64,000 bases of DNA. Source: Leclercia pneumoniae (GTDB lineage Bacteria; Pseudomonadota; Gammaproteobacteria; Enterobacterales; Enterobacteriaceae). Where the stretch lies: positions 620,001-684,000 of the forward strand of contig NZ_CP071383.1 of the NCBI RefSeq assembly GCF_017348915.1, given 5' to 3'. The notes under the pieces were generated by a model that was not told the DNA's origin, did not search any database, and saw nothing but the letters and a program-made list of their open reading frames with translations. Of the stretch, positions 18,929-31,986 are shown piece after piece (position 1 is the first letter of the stretch; each line of letters begins with the position of its first letter). The translations under genes and the position numbers were made by a program.

Positions 18929-19998
18929 AGCGTACCCCGGTGGCGAATGATAATGCTCAGGAAGAAGGGTACGCCGACCAGCGAGGTGACAATGCCCACA
19001 GGAATGATGACGCCAGGGACGATATTTTTAGACATCACCGACGCCAGCGACAACACCAGCGCGCCAATAAACATGCTGCCCGGCAGATAGAAACGGTGAT
19101 CCTCGCCAAACATCATGCGTGAAATATGAGGGGCCACCAGGCCGATAAAGCCCACCGGACCGACGAAGGCCACGGTCAACGCTGAAATGATGCTGATGCG
19201 CAGCAAGGTTGCCAGGCGTAGCTGACGAACATTAATGCCAAAGCTCACGGCACGATCTTCACCAAGGCGCAGGGCGGTGAGCTTCCAGGCGTTTTTCAAT
19301 GACAGCGGCGCGACGACAAGCAGGACCAGTGTCATGATGCCAAGCTTATCCCATGAAGCGCGGGCGAGGCTGCCCATGGTCCAGAAAACCAGCCCTTGTA
19401 ACGTGTCTTCGCTGGCAACAAATTGCAAAATTGAGATCAGCGCATTAAAGGTAAAGACGAGGGCGATGCCGAAGAGCACCACCCCGGAGGTCGCCACGCG
19501 CGTCCAACGGCTAATACCATCGAGAATAAAACAGGCCATCAGGGCAAAGACGAAGGCGTTGACTGAGATAAACCATTGATCCGGTACGCCGGGGATGCCA
19601 AGACCAAGCACGATTGCCAGCGCGGCGCCAAACGAGGCGGCCGACGAAACGCCCAGCGTAAAGGGGCTGGCAAGGGGGTTATTCAGGATGGTTTGCATCT
19701 CTGCGCCCGCCAGTCCCAGCGCCATCCCGACGACGATCGCCATCAGGGCGAAAGGAAGACGGATATCCCAGACGATAACGCGCGTACCTGCATCGGCGGC
19801 CTCGGCATGGAATAGCGTATGCCAGAGCGTTGATACCGACATGCCCGAAGGGCCAAGGGTGAAATCAAGCAGCAGCGAGCAGAGTATAAATAGCAGAAGC
19901 ACGCCCGCGAGTGCGTAGCGGCGTAGTACCACCCGGCGATAGTGGGCGGCAACGGTCGTTTCGTCAGGCTTTACGGCGGCGGCAAGGCTGGAATTCAT
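18925..19998 (-). CDS. FecCD-family permease of the iron-type ABC importer
   Basis: 357-residue inner-membrane permease of the FecCD/BtuC family with about 9-10 helices. Conserved segments include RLPFALMAIVVGMALGLAGAEMQTILNNPLASPFTLGVSSAASFGAAL (in part) and the ATPase-contact region FVGPVGFIGLVAPHISRM near the C-terminus. A single permease gene suggests a homodimer, as in BtuCD and HmuUV, rather than the two-gene FepDG layout. It is the first gene of the operon permease-ATPase-binding protein; in many related operons the binding protein is first. Confidence 0.9.
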   Translation of the reverse strand: MNSSLAAAVKPDETTVAAHYRRVVLRRYALAGVLLLFILCSLLLDFTLGPSGMSVSTLWHTLFHAEAADAGTRVIVWDIRLPFALMAIVVGMALGLAGAEMQTILNNPLASPFTLGVSSAASFGAALAIVLGLGIPGVPDQWFISVNAFVFALMACFILDGISRWTRVATSGVVLFGIALVFTFNALISILQFVASEDTLQGLVFWTMGSLARASWDKLGIMTLVLLVVAPLSLKNAWKLTALRLGEDRAVSFGINVRQLRLATLLRISIISALTVAFVGPVGFIGLVAPHISRMMFGEDHRFYLPGSMFIGALVLSLASVMSKNIVPGVIIPVGIVTSLVGVPFFLSIIIRHRGTL

Positions 19999-20104
19999 TG
20001 GATAACCTTAAGCAACACAACAAAATCGTCTGTCTCCCACCTTCCTGTTGGTCGTGCTGCCTGATATCCATTATCCGGGAGATACCGGGGGAGGGTATGC
20101 AAAG

Positions 20105-20119
20105 TGATAATGCTTATCA
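20105..20119. promoter_or_regulatory. Fur box controlling the ABC importer operon
   Basis: TGATAATGCTTATCA matches the 7-1-7 Fur consensus TGATAAT-N-ATTATCA with one mismatch. It lies about 107 bases upstream of the permease start. Read on the minus strand it overlaps a possible -35 (TTGAAT or TTGATA) with a weak -10 about 17 bases further on, so Fur-Fe2+ binding would block transcription. The operon would be switched on when iron is short. Confidence 0.72.
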
Positions 20120-20193
20120 ATTCAATGATGGAGTTATTGCTCTTTCATTGATTAATTGTTTGGGTTTTGCTGGAAAAGTAAGCGGGAGAGGAG

Positions 20194-20217
20194 ACGTGCC
20201 TGCGAGGGCAGGCACGT
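20194..20217 (-). terminator. Probable satP terminator hairpin
   Basis: A perfect 10-bp stem ACGTGCCTGC / GCAGGCACGT with loop GAGG lies 11 bases downstream of the satP stop. The tail is CT-rich (CTCCTCTCC) rather than a clean U run, so it may act in mRNA stabilisation as well as termination. Confidence 0.6.
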
Positions 20218-20228
20218 TAAAGAGCGGA

Positions 20229-20795
20229 TTAGTGTTTTTCACCAATAGGCAGCACGGTACGACCAAACTGCTCATTCAGCACTTCACCCATTGCCAGGTA
20301 GATAGCGCTTGCGCCGCAAACCAGGCCAATCCAGCCCGCGAAATGAACGATGCCTTCGTTACCCACGAGATGGCCGATTGCCAGCAGGGCAAACAGGACG
20401 GTCAGGCTCAGGAACACAAATTGCAACGCGCGGTTGCCGGTCAGCGTACCGAAGAACATGAACAGGGTGAAGACGCCCCACAGGCCCAGGTAGACACCCA
20501 GGAAGTGGCCGTTCGCCGCTTCTGTCAGACCCATTTTAGGCATCAGCAGAATTGCGACCAGCGTCAGCCAGAACGAACCGTAGGAGGTAAATGCCGTTAA
20601 ACCGAAGGTATTGCCTTTCTTATATTCCAGCAGGCCCGCGAAGATTTGCGCGATACCGCCGTAAAAAATGCCCATCGCCAGGATAATGCCATCCATCGGG
20701 AAGAGCCCGATGTTATGCAGGTTCAGCAGGATGGTGGTCATGCCAAAACCCATCAGGCCCAGCGGAGCCGGATTAGCCAACTTAGTGTTGCCCAT
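20229..20795 (-). CDS. satP: Acetate/succinate:H+ symporter SatP
   Basis: 188-residue inner-membrane protein of the AceTr (GPR1/FUN34/YaaH) family with six membrane segments; imports acetate and succinate with protons. The N-terminal signature NPAPLGLMGFGMTTILLNLHN and later GIFYGGIAQIFAGLLEYKKGNTF (in part) are diagnostic. The length equals that of E. coli SatP. It is divergent from dnaK. In E. coli K-12 yaaW and yaaI follow before dnaK; here they are absent. Confidence 0.97.
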   Translation of the reverse strand: MGNTKLANPAPLGLMGFGMTTILLNLHNIGLFPMDGIILAMGIFYGGIAQIFAGLLEYKKGNTFGLTAFTSYGSFWLTLVAILLMPKMGLTEAANGHFLGVYLGLWGVFTLFMFFGTLTGNRALQFVFLSLTVLFALLAIGHLVGNEGIVHFAGWIGLVCGASAIYLAMGEVLNEQFGRTVLPIGEKH

Positions 20796-20939
20796 AAGTC
20801 CTCAAAAAATCATCATTAATATGGTGAAATGGTGAATCCCGCGTCAATTCTCCCTGACGGGGCGCGGCATCATAATGGGCGCTATCGATGCCGTCTATGA
20901 TCTGATCAGGGTGAAATTAAAATATTTTTTATCCTTCCC

Positions 20940-20968
20940 CCTTGATGGATGCCGTGGCGACCCCATCT
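20940..20968 (+). promoter_or_regulatory. Sigma-32 heat-shock promoter of dnaK
   Basis: CTTGAT at 20941-20946 (preceded by CCCC) and CCCCATCT at 20961-20968, 14 bases apart, form a classical sigma-32 promoter. The following GTAGTCAACCGC also matches my memory of the E. coli dnaK P1 start region. The leader to the dnaK ATG is about 115 bases. Confidence 0.88.
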
Positions 20969-21090
20969 TGTAGTCAACCGCAGTGAGTGGACCTGAAAAA
21001 AAACAGATCTGGGCAGTTGAAAAAGCACCTTCTGCCCTTATTACAGGTACACAACCACATGTTGATCGAATTTTTAGTGGAGACGTTTAG

Positions 21091-23010
21091 ATGGGTAAAA
21101 TTATTGGTATCGACCTGGGTACTACCAACTCTTGTGTAGCGATTATGGACGGCACTACTGCACGTGTGCTGGAGAACGCCGAGGGCGATCGCACCACGCC
21201 TTCTATCATTGCTTATACCCAGGATGGTGAAACTCTGGTTGGTCAGCCGGCTAAACGTCAGGCAGTGACAAACCCGCAAAACACCCTGTTTGCGATCAAA
21301 CGCCTGATTGGCCGCCGCTTCCAGGACGAAGAAGTGCAGCGTGACGTTTCCATCATGCCGTACAAAATCATTGCTGCCGATAACGGCGACGCATGGCTTG
21401 ATGTGAAAGGCACCAAAACCGCACCACCGCAGATCTCTGCAGAAGTGCTGAAGAAAATGAAGAAAACGGCGGAAGATTACCTGGGCGAACCGGTAACTGA
21501 AGCAGTTATTACCGTTCCTGCATACTTCAACGATGCTCAGCGTCAGGCAACCAAAGATGCTGGCCGTATCGCAGGTCTGGAAGTTAAGCGTATCATCAAC
21601 GAACCAACCGCGGCCGCACTGGCTTACGGTCTGGATAAAGAAGTTGGCAACCGTACTATCGCGGTTTACGACCTGGGTGGTGGTACCTTCGATATCTCTG
21701 TTATCGAAATCGACGAAGTTGATGGCGAAAAAACCTTCGAAGTTCTGGCAACCAACGGTGATACCCACCTGGGTGGTGAAGACTTCGATACCCGTCTGAT
21801 CAACTACCTCGTTGACGAATTCAAGAAAGATCAGGGCATTGACCTGCGTAACGATCCGCTGGCGATGCAGCGCCTGAAAGAAGCCGCTGAGAAAGCGAAG
21901 ATTGAACTCTCTTCCGCTCAGCAGACCGACGTGAACCTGCCGTACATCACTGCAGACGCGACCGGTCCTAAACACATGAACATCAAAGTGACCCGTGCGA
22001 AACTGGAAAGCCTGGTAGAAGACCTGGTTAACCGTTCTATCGAGCCGCTGAAAGTTGCACTGCAGGACGCTGGCCTGTCCGTGTCTGACATCCAGGACGT
22101 TATCCTGGTCGGTGGTCAGACTCGTATGCCAATGGTTCAGAAGAAAGTCGCTGAATTCTTTGGTAAAGAGCCGCGTAAAGACGTTAACCCGGACGAAGCC
22201 GTTGCTATCGGTGCTGCCGTTCAGGGTGGTGTATTGACTGGTGAAGTGAAAGACGTACTGCTGCTGGACGTTACCCCGCTCTCTCTGGGTATCGAAACCA
22301 TGGGCGGCGTGATGACTGCGCTGATCAACAAAAACACCACCATCCCGACCAAGCACAGCCAGGTGTTCTCTACCGCTGAAGACAACCAGTCTGCGGTAAC
22401 CATCCATGTGCTGCAGGGTGAGCGTAAACGTGCCGGCGATAACAAATCTCTGGGTCAGTTTAACCTCGATGGTATCAACCCAGCACCGCGCGGCATGCCG
22501 CAGATCGAAGTGACCTTCGATATCGATGCTGATGGTATCCTGCACGTTTCCGCGAAAGACAAAAACAGCGGTAAAGAGCAGAAGATCACCATCAAGGCCT
22601 CTTCAGGTCTGAATGAAGAAGAGATCCAGAAAATGGTTCAGGAAGCGGAAGCAAACGCCGAATCCGACCGTAAGTTTGAAGAGCTGGTACAGACCCGTAA
22701 CCAGGGCGACCATCTGCTGCACAGCACCCGTAAGCAGGTTGAAGAAGCAGGCGAACAGCTGCCAGCTGACGACAAAACTGCAATCGAAGCGGCGCTGACT
22801 GCACTGCAAACGTCTCTGAAAGGCGAAGATAAAGCAGATATCGAAGCGAAGATGCAGGAGCTGGCGCAGGTTTCCCAGAAACTGATGGAAATCGCTCAGC
22901 AGCAACACGCTCAGCAGCAGGCTGGCGCGGGTGCTGACGCTTCCCAGAACAACGCAAAAGACGACGACGTTGTCGACGCTGAGTTCGAAGAAGTTAAAGA
23001 CAAAAAATAA
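21091..23010 (+). CDS. dnaK: Chaperone DnaK (Hsp70)
   Basis: 639-residue Hsp70 chaperone, the ATP-driven partner of DnaJ and GrpE in folding, disaggregation and sigma-32 control. The nucleotide-binding domain (about 1-385) opens [18 protein letters not shown] and has [12 protein letters not shown] and [12 protein letters not shown]. The linker [10 protein letters not shown] leads to the substrate-binding domain, and the helical lid ends in a low-complexity tail with the terminal [11 protein letters not shown] motif. Codon use is strongly biased. It is transcribed from a sigma-32 promoter and linked to dnaJ, 87 bases downstream. Confidence 0.99.
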   Translation: MGKIIGIDLGTTNSCVAIMDGTTARVLENAEGDRTTPSIIAYTQDGETLVGQPAKRQAVTNPQNTLFAIKRLIGRRFQDEEVQRDVSIMPYKIIAADNGDAWLDVKGTKTAPPQISAEVLKKMKKTAEDYLGEPVTEAVITVPAYFNDAQRQATKDAGRIAGLEVKRIINEPTAAALAYGLDKEVGNRTIAVYDLGGGTFDISVIEIDEVDGEKTFEVLATNGDTHLGGEDFDTRLINYLVDEFKKDQGIDLRNDPLAMQRLKEAAEKAKIELSSAQQTDVNLPYITADATGPKHMNIKVTRAKLESLVEDLVNRSIEPLKVALQDAGLSVSDIQDVILVGGQTRMPMVQKKVAEFFGKEPRKDVNPDEAVAIGAAVQGGVLTGEVKDVLLLDVTPLSLGIETMGGVMTALINKNTTIPTKHSQVFSTAEDNQSAVTIHVLQGERKRAGDNKSLGQFNLDGINPAPRGMPQIEVTFDIDADGILHVSAKDKNSGKEQKITIKASSGLNEEEIQKMVQEAEANAESDRKFEELVQTRNQGDHLLHSTRKQVEEAGEQLPADDKTAIEAALTALQTSLKGEDKADIEAKMQELAQVSQKLMEIAQQQHAQQQAGAGADASQNNAKDDDVVDAEFEEVKDKK

Positions 23011-23036
23011 TCGCCCTGATGCAGGGTAACTAACCG

Positions 23037-23069
23037 GCACGGGCGAAGAGGTTTCCTCTCCGCCCGTGC
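23037..23069 (+). other. Hairpin in the dnaK-dnaJ spacer
   Basis: GCACGGGCG / CGCCCGTGC encloses a further short GAGG / CCTC pairing. There is no T run, so it is not a simple terminator. It may tune the dnaK to dnaJ transcript ratio. In E. coli an sRNA candidate (tpke11) has been placed in this spacer; I recall this only loosely. Confidence 0.6.
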
Positions 23070-23097
23070 TTGCATGTTAAGGGGCTTAAAAAAAACA

Positions 23098-24237
23098 ATG
23101 GCAAAGCAAGACTATTACGAGATTTTAGGCGTTCCGAAAAGTGCGGAAGAGCGTGAAATCAAAAAGGCCTACAAGCGCCTGGCCATGAAGTTTCACCCGG
23201 ACCGTAACCAGGGTGACAAAGAGGCCGAAGCGAAATTTAAAGAGATTAAAGAAGCGTATGAGATCCTGACCGACGCCCAAAAACGTGCTGCCTACGATCA
23301 GTATGGCCACGCCGCGTTTGAACAAGGCGGTGGGGGCGGATACGGCGGTGGCTTCGGCGGCGGCGGTGCGGACTTCAGCGATATCTTTGGCGACGTGTTT
23401 GGCGATATCTTTGGCGGCGGCCGTGGTCGTCAGCGCGCGGCGCGCGGTGCCGATCTGCGCTACAACATGGAGCTGTCTCTTGAAGAAGCCGTTCGCGGTG
23501 TGACTAAAGAGATCCGCATTCCGACTCTGGAAGAGTGCGACATCTGCCACGGTAGCGGTGCCAAAGCGGGTACGCAGCCGCAAACCTGTCCGACCTGTCA
23601 CGGTTCCGGCCAGGTACAGATGCGTCAGGGCTTCTTCGCGGTACAGCAGGCGTGTCCACACTGTCATGGTCGCGGTACGCTGATTAAAGACCCTTGCAAC
23701 AAGTGTCATGGCCACGGTCGCGTCGAGAAAACCAAAACGCTGTCGGTTAAAATCCCGGCAGGTGTGGATACGGGCGATCGTATCCGTCTGGCTGGCGAAG
23801 GCGAAGCGGGCGAGCACGGTGCACCGGCAGGCGATCTGTACGTTCAGGTTCAGGTGAAGCAGCACGCTATCTTTGAGCGTGAAGGCAATAACCTTTACTG
23901 CGAAGTGCCGATCAACTTCGCCATGGCTGCGCTGGGTGGTGAAATCGAAGTGCCGACGCTGGATGGGCGCGTGAACCTGAAAGTGCCAGGTGAAACTCAG
24001 ACCGGCAAGCTGTTCCGTATGCGCGGTAAAGGCGTGAAATCTGTCCGCGGTGGTGCGCAGGGTGACCTGCTGTGCCGCGTGGTGGTAGAGACCCCGGTCG
24101 GCCTTAATGATAAGCAGAAACAGCTGCTGAAAGAGTTGCAGGAGAGCTTCGGCGGTCCGACGGGTGAAAAGAATAGCCCGCGTTCTAAAAGCTTCTTCGA
24201 TGGCGTCAAAAAATTCTTTGATGACCTGACTCGCTAA
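23098..24237 (+). CDS. dnaJ: Co-chaperone DnaJ (Hsp40)
   Basis: 379-residue type I J-protein that stimulates DnaK ATPase and delivers clients. J domain (about 1-70) with the HPD motif in FHPDRNQGD; Gly/Phe-rich linker (about 75-110); four zinc-finger repeats of CxxCxGxG form, [24 protein letters not shown] and CNKCHGHG (about 145-205); then the C-terminal substrate-binding and dimer regions. The start ATG gives [12 protein letters not shown]; eight upstream in-frame codons are not part of the family. It is cotranscribed with dnaK and followed by a terminator. Confidence 0.98.
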   Translation: MAKQDYYEILGVPKSAEEREIKKAYKRLAMKFHPDRNQGDKEAEAKFKEIKEAYEILTDAQKRAAYDQYGHAAFEQGGGGGYGGGFGGGGADFSDIFGDVFGDIFGGGRGRQRAARGADLRYNMELSLEEAVRGVTKEIRIPTLEECDICHGSGAKAGTQPQTCPTCHGSGQVQMRQGFFAVQQACPHCHGRGTLIKDPCNKCHGHGRVEKTKTLSVKIPAGVDTGDRIRLAGEGEAGEHGAPAGDLYVQVQVKQHAIFEREGNNLYCEVPINFAMAALGGEIEVPTLDGRVNLKVPGETQTGKLFRMRGKGVKSVRGGAQGDLLCRVVVETPVGLNDKQKQLLKELQESFGGPTGEKNSPRSKSFFDGVKKFFDDLTR

Positions 24238-24261
24238 TCACTTAGCAGAAGCCTGTCTCTG

Positions 24262-24295
24262 AAAGCCCGGAAGCGATTCCGGGCTTTTTGTTTTT
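24262..24295 (+). terminator. dnaKJ terminator
   Basis: Stem AAAGCCCGGAA / TTCCGGGCTTT with loop GCGA, then TTGTTTTT. Confidence 0.9.
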
Positions 24296-24407
24296 GTAGG
24301 GATTGCTCGGTAAAACTGAATGTATTGGCAATATATATCTGTTTTTACCGATATGTGTGGCTTGGTATTATGGTTTTATCGAGGTATTGTGGTAAGAGAG
24401 AACTTAA

Positions 24408-25583
24408 ATGAAATTATTACAGCGTTTCTTTAATAGCGAAGCGTCCAGCGGCATCATTCTGATTATTGCCGCGGCGCTGGCAATGATGCTGGCGAACCTG
24501 AATGTCACTCAGAGCATGTATCACGCTTTTCTGGAAACCCCCGTCGAGTTAAAAGTCGGGGTTCTGGAGATCAATAAAAACATGCTGCTGTGGATTAACG
24601 ACGCATTGATGGCGGTGTTCTTCCTGCTGGTGGGCCTGGAGGTGAAGCGCGAACTGGTACTGGGATCGTTGGCCAGCCGGCAGCGTGCAGCCTTTCCGGT
24701 GATTGCCGCCCTTGGCGGTATGGTGGTGCCAGCGTTGATTTACCTGGCGTTTAACTACCAGGATCCTGTTGCGCGTCACGGCTGGGCGATACCGGCTGCG
24801 ACCGATATTGCGTTTGCCCTTGGGGTGCTGGCACTGCTCGGCAATCGCGTGCCCATGGCGCTTAAAATCTTCCTGATGGCGCTGGCGATCATCGATGATC
24901 TGGGCGCGATTATAATCATCGCACTGTTCTACACCAGCGATCTGTCGATGCTCTCTCTGGGCGTCGCGGCGGCCGCGATTGCGGTACTGGCACTATTGAA
25001 TATCTGTAACGTGCGCCGGGTGGGCATCTATGTGCTGGTGGGCATGGTCTTATGGACGGCGGTACTGAAATCGGGGGTCCATGCGACCCTGGCCGGGGTC
25101 ATCGTCGGTTTCTTCGTCCCCCTGAAGCAGCAGGAGGGTAAATCTCCGGCGAAACAGCTCGAGCATGTTTTACACCCGTGGGTCGCCTTTTTGATCCTGC
25201 CGCTGTTTGCTTTTGCGAACGCGGGGGTATCGCTGGACGGTGTGACGCTGGCGGGCCTGACCTCCATGCTGCCGCTTGGGATTATCGCCGGGCTGTTTAT
25301 TGGTAAGCCGCTGGGGATTAGCCTGTTCTGCTGGCTGGCGCTGAAACTGAAGCTGGCATCGCTGCCGCACGGCACCACCGGTCGACAAATTATGGCGGTC
25401 GGCGTGCTATGTGGTATCGGCTTTACGATGTCGATTTTCATTTCGACGCTGGCGTTTGGCTCGCATGCCCCGGAGCTTATCGTCTGGGCTAAGCTGGGCA
25501 TTTTAACAGGCTCGTTGTTGGCCGCGTTTGTGGGCTACACCTTACTGAAGATGAAACTACCGGAGCAGCAGCATCCGGCCTAA
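24408..25583 (+). CDS. nhaA: Na+/H+ antiporter NhaA
   Basis: 391-residue inner-membrane antiporter (2 H+ per Na+) for sodium and alkaline pH tolerance, about 12 helices. The ion-binding pair D163-D164 is in [11 protein letters not shown] and D133 is in [12 protein letters not shown]. The conserved pH-sensor region [20 protein letters not shown] is present. ATG follows AAGAGAGAACTTAA. In E. coli hokC/sokC and an IS copy lie between dnaJ and nhaA; here that spacer is only about 110 bases. NhaR, encoded next, activates it with Na+. Confidence 0.97.
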   Translation: MKLLQRFFNSEASSGIILIIAAALAMMLANLNVTQSMYHAFLETPVELKVGVLEINKNMLLWINDALMAVFFLLVGLEVKRELVLGSLASRQRAAFPVIAALGGMVVPALIYLAFNYQDPVARHGWAIPAATDIAFALGVLALLGNRVPMALKIFLMALAIIDDLGAIIIIALFYTSDLSMLSLGVAAAAIAVLALLNICNVRRVGIYVLVGMVLWTAVLKSGVHATLAGVIVGFFVPLKQQEGKSPAKQLEHVLHPWVAFLILPLFAFANAGVSLDGVTLAGLTSMLPLGIIAGLFIGKPLGISLFCWLALKLKLASLPHGTTGRQIMAVGVLCGIGFTMSIFISTLAFGSHAPELIVWAKLGILTGSLLAAFVGYTLLKMKLPEQQHPA

Positions 25584-25593
25584 AGAGAATCGG

Positions 25594-25615
25594 GGGAGGG
25601 CAAGGGTGCCCTCCC
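25594..25615 (+). other. Strong hairpin between nhaA and nhaR
   Basis: Perfect 9-bp stem GGGAGGGCA / TGCCCTCCC with loop AGGG, 10 bases after the nhaA stop and about 28 before the nhaR start. With no T run it looks like an mRNA stabiliser or partial terminator that sets the nhaA/nhaR ratio. Confidence 0.6.
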
Positions 25616-25643
25616 GTCAAAATTAGCAGGGAGAGAAGCACGC

Positions 25644-26543
25644 ATGTCTCATATTAATTACAACCATCTGTACTACTTCTGGCACGTCTATAAAGAGGGC
25701 TCGGTGGTAGGGGCTGCTGAGGCGCTCTATCTCACGCCCCAGACCATTACCGGGCAAATAAAAGCGCTTGAAGAACGCCTGCAGGGCAAACTCTTTAAGC
25801 GTAAAGGGCGGGGCATTGAACCAAGCGAACTGGGCGAGCTGGTGTTCCGCTACGCCGATAAAATGTTCACCCTGAGCCAGGAGATGCTGGATATCGTTAA
25901 CTACCGCAAAGAGTCGAACTTGCTCTTCGATGTGGGGGTGGCGGATGCGCTCTCAAAACGGTTAGTGAGCGGCGTGCTGGATGCGGCGGTGGTGGCAGAC
26001 GAGCAAATTCACTTGCGCTGTTTTGAATCGACACACGAGATGCTGCTGGAGCAACTGAGCCAGCATAAGCTGGATATTATTATCTCTGACTGCCCCATTG
26101 ATTCCACGCAGCAGGAGGGGCTGTTCTCGGTAAAAATCGGCGAATGCGGTGTCAGTTTCTGGTGCATCAACCCTCCGCCGGAAAAACCCTTCCCCGCCTG
26201 TCTTGAAGAGCGTCGCCTGCTGGTGCCAGGCCGCCGTTCTATGTTAGGACGCAAGCTGCTGAACTGGTTTACCTCACAGGGACTTAACGTTGAGATTCTG
26301 GGTGAGTTTGATGATGCCGCACTAATGAAAGCCTTCGGCGAGGCGCACAACGCTATCTTCGTGGCACCGACGCTTTATGCGCACGATCTCTATACCGACG
26401 ACAGAGTGACCGAGATTGGCAGAGTGGATAATGTGATGGAAGAGTATCACGCCATTTTTGCTGAACGGATGATCCAGCACCCGGCGGTGCAGCGCATCTG
26501 TAATCAGAACTACGCGTCGCTGTTTACGCCACCCGTGCGCTAA
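25644..26543 (+). CDS. nhaR: LysR-type activator NhaR
   Basis: 299-residue LysR-family regulator, sodium-responsive activator of nhaA and, in E. coli, of osmC and pga. The N-terminal helix-turn-helix (about 5-65) reads [20 protein letters not shown] then [20 protein letters not shown]; the rest is the periplasmic-binding-like effector domain. ATG follows GGGAGAGAAGCACGC. It is probably cotranscribed with nhaA through the hairpin and also from its own promoter. Confidence 0.96.
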   Translation: MSHINYNHLYYFWHVYKEGSVVGAAEALYLTPQTITGQIKALEERLQGKLFKRKGRGIEPSELGELVFRYADKMFTLSQEMLDIVNYRKESNLLFDVGVADALSKRLVSGVLDAAVVADEQIHLRCFESTHEMLLEQLSQHKLDIIISDCPIDSTQQEGLFSVKIGECGVSFWCINPPPEKPFPACLEERRLLVPGRRSMLGRKLLNWFTSQGLNVEILGEFDDAALMKAFGEAHNAIFVAPTLYAHDLYTDDRVTEIGRVDNVMEEYHAIFAERMIQHPAVQRICNQNYASLFTPPVR

Positions 26544-26547
26544 GGGC

Positions 26548-26580
26548 ATAAAAAAACCCGCATTAAGCGGGTTCTTTTAA
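26548..26580. terminator. Bidirectional terminator between nhaR and rpsT
   Basis: Stem AACCCGC / GCGGGTT with loop ATTAA, flanked by an A run and a T-rich tail, between the convergent genes nhaR and rpsT. Confidence 0.88.
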
Positions 26581-26602
26581 AACAAGCAACAACAAGCGGC
26601 GA

Positions 26603-27194
<592 letters not shown>

Positions 27195-28133
27195 ATGAAG
27201 CTGATACGCGGCATACATAATCTCAGTCAGGCCCCGCACGGGTGTGTGCTGACTATTGGTAATTTCGACGGCGTGCATCGTGGGCATCAGGCGCTGTTGC
27301 AAGGATTACGCGAAGAGGGGCGGGCGCGTGGCCTGCCGGTAGTGGTCATGATATTTGAACCACAACCGCTGGAGCTGTTTGCCAGCGAAAAAGCCCCTGC
27401 GCGTCTGACTCGCCTGCGCGAGAAATTGCGCTATCTGGCGCAATGCGGCGTCGACTACGTGCTGTGCGTGCGTTTTGACAGACGTTTTGCCGCACTGACG
27501 GCGCAAAATTTTGTTGGCGACCTGTTGGTGAAGCGACTTGGCGTACAGTTTCTCGCCGTGGGTGATGATTTCCGCTTTGGCGCTGGTCGTCAGGGGGATT
27601 TCTTGCTATTACAGAAGGCTGGCCTCGAGTACGGCTTTGACGTGACCAGCACGCAAACTTTCTGTGAAGGCGGAGTGCGCGTCAGCAGCACGGCTGTGCG
27701 GCAAGCGCTGGCGGAAGATAAACTCGACGCGGCAGAGAATCTGCTAGGGCGTCCGTTTACTATTTCCGGACGCGTCGTGCATGGTGATGAGCTGGGCCGC
27801 ACCATTGGTTTTCCGACGGCGAACTTACCGCTGCGTCGTCAGGTCTCCCCGGTAAAAGGGGTCTATGCGGTAGAAGTGACAGGACTGGGCGATAAGCCCT
27901 TGCCGGGCGTGGCCAATATTGGCACCCGTCCGACAGTTGCTGGCGTACGTCAGCAACTGGAAGTGCATCTGCTGGACGTTGTAATGGACCTCTACGGTCG
28001 CCATATAGATGTAATCCTGCGTAAAAAAATACGCAATGAGCAGCGATTTGCTTCGCTTGATGAGTTGAAAGCGCAAATCGCGAGAGATGAGTTAACGGCC
28101 CGGGAATTTTTTGGGCTTTCAAACCCGGCGTAA
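27195..28133 (+). CDS. ribF: Bifunctional riboflavin kinase / FMN adenylyltransferase
   Basis: 312-residue enzyme that makes FMN and then FAD from riboflavin. The N-terminal nucleotidyltransferase domain (about 1-185) has TIGNFDGVHRGHQALL and the later VSSTAVRQAL motif; the C-terminal flavokinase domain has GRTIGFPTANL (the PTAN motif, about 200) and IGTRPTV. Its stop lies 33 bases before ileS; in E. coli ribF-ileS-lspA-fkpB-ispH are transcribed together. Confidence 0.97.
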   Translation: MKLIRGIHNLSQAPHGCVLTIGNFDGVHRGHQALLQGLREEGRARGLPVVVMIFEPQPLELFASEKAPARLTRLREKLRYLAQCGVDYVLCVRFDRRFAALTAQNFVGDLLVKRLGVQFLAVGDDFRFGAGRQGDFLLLQKAGLEYGFDVTSTQTFCEGGVRVSSTAVRQALAEDKLDAAENLLGRPFTISGRVVHGDELGRTIGFPTANLPLRRQVSPVKGVYAVEVTGLGDKPLPGVANIGTRPTVAGVRQQLEVHLLDVVMDLYGRHIDVILRKKIRNEQRFASLDELKAQIARDELTAREFFGLSNPA

Positions 28134-28166
28134 CGCCTGAGTGATAAATACGGAACCGAGAATCTG

Positions 28167-30982
<2,816 letters not shown>

Positions 30983-30983
<1 letters not shown>

Positions 30984-31483
30984 TGAGTAAATCTCTGAGT
31001 TCAACGGGACTGCGCTGGCTGTGGCTGGTCGTGGTTGTGCTGATTATCGATTTGGGTAGCAAGTTCCTGATCCTCCAGAATTTCGCTCTGGGGGATACGG
31101 TCCCGCTGTTCCCGTCGCTTAATCTGCATTATGCGCGCAACTACGGTGCGGCTTTTAGCTTCCTCGCCGACAGCGGCGGCTGGCAGCGCTGGTTCTTTGC
31201 GGGTATCGCTTTCGGTATCTGTGTGATGCTGGCAGTGCTGATGTACCGCGCTAAAGCGACGCAGAAGCTTAACAATATCGCTTACGCACTGATCATTGGC
31301 GGCGCGCTGGGCAACCTGTTTGATCGTCTTTGGCACGGCTTTGTGGTCGATATGATCGACTTCTATGTCGGCAACTGGCACTTCGCCACCTTTAACCTGG
31401 CCGATAGCGCAATTTGCGTAGGCGCGGTGTTAATCGTGCTGGAAGGCTTCTTGCCGAAACCGGCCGCAAAAGAGCAGGCGTAA
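30983..31483 (+). CDS. lspA: Lipoprotein signal peptidase (signal peptidase II)
   Basis: 166-residue inner-membrane aspartyl protease with four membrane helices that removes signal peptides from diacylated prolipoproteins. Catalytic aspartates are in [21 protein letters not shown] and [11 protein letters not shown]. The start overlaps the ileS stop, coupling the genes as in E. coli. It would process the two small lipoproteins encoded at 38919 and 39496, among others. Confidence 0.98.
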
Positions 31484-31490
31484 CATACTC

Positions 31491-31515
31491 GCCCGGTGGC
31501 GTAGCGTCACCGGGC
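31491..31515. repeat. REP-like palindrome between lspA and fkpB
   Basis: GCCCGGTG-GCGTAGCGT-CACCGGGC forms an 8-bp stem with a loop typical of enterobacterial repetitive extragenic palindromes. It lies in a short operon spacer, where REP elements usually stabilise upstream mRNA. Only one copy is evident in this window, so the assignment is by resemblance. Confidence 0.55.
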
Positions 31516-31535
31516 AAAATCAGCGAGCAACTTGC

Positions 31536-31985
31536 ATGTCTAAATCCGTACAGAGCAACAGCGCGATCCTCGTTCACTTCACCCTGAAACTTGATGACGG
31601 TTCCACGGCTGAGTCTACCCGCAATAATGGTAAGCCTGCGCTGTTTCGTCTTGGTGATACCTCGCTTTCTGAAGGCCTGGAGCAGCAGCTTCTGGGGTTG
31701 AAAGAGGGTGAGACAAAAGCCTTTTCTCTGGAGCCGGACGCGGCATTTGGCGTGCCGACCCCGGACCTGATCCAGTATTTCTCGCGCCGTGAATTTATGG
31801 ATGCGGGTGAACCTGAGATTGGGGCAATTATGCTCTTTACCGCAATGGATGGCAGCGAAATGCCTGGCGTGATCCGCGAAATTAACGGTGACTCTATTAC
31901 CGTCGATTTCAACCATCCCCTTGCCGGGCGTACGGTCCATTTTGATATCGAAGTGCTGGAGATCGATCCGGCACTGGAGGCCTGA
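31536..31985 (+). CDS. fkpB: FKBP-type peptidyl-prolyl isomerase FkpB
   Basis: 149-residue small FKBP of the SlyD-like group, a cytoplasmic prolyl isomerase and chaperone. The sequence has [20 protein letters not shown], then the inserted-flap domain around [20 protein letters not shown], then IDGDSI-like [21 protein letters not shown] (in part). The stop precedes the ispH ATG by one base (GGCCTGAAATG). Confidence 0.96.
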   Translation: MSKSVQSNSAILVHFTLKLDDGSTAESTRNNGKPALFRLGDTSLSEGLEQQLLGLKEGETKAFSLEPDAAFGVPTPDLIQYFSRREFMDAGEPEIGAIMLFTAMDGSEMPGVIREINGDSITVDFNHPLAGRTVHFDIEVLEIDPALEA

Positions 31986-31986
31986 A

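Noticed and set aside
20974..22545. Long 523-codon open frame on the minus strand across dnaK
   Set aside because: It is antisense to highly expressed dnaK, whose strong codon bias suppresses stops in the opposite frame. No family-like sequence is visible.
24296..24407. Possible hokC/sokC toxin-antitoxin locus before nhaA, as in E. coli
   Set aside because: The spacer is only about 110 bases and has no small hydrophobic ORF of Hok type.
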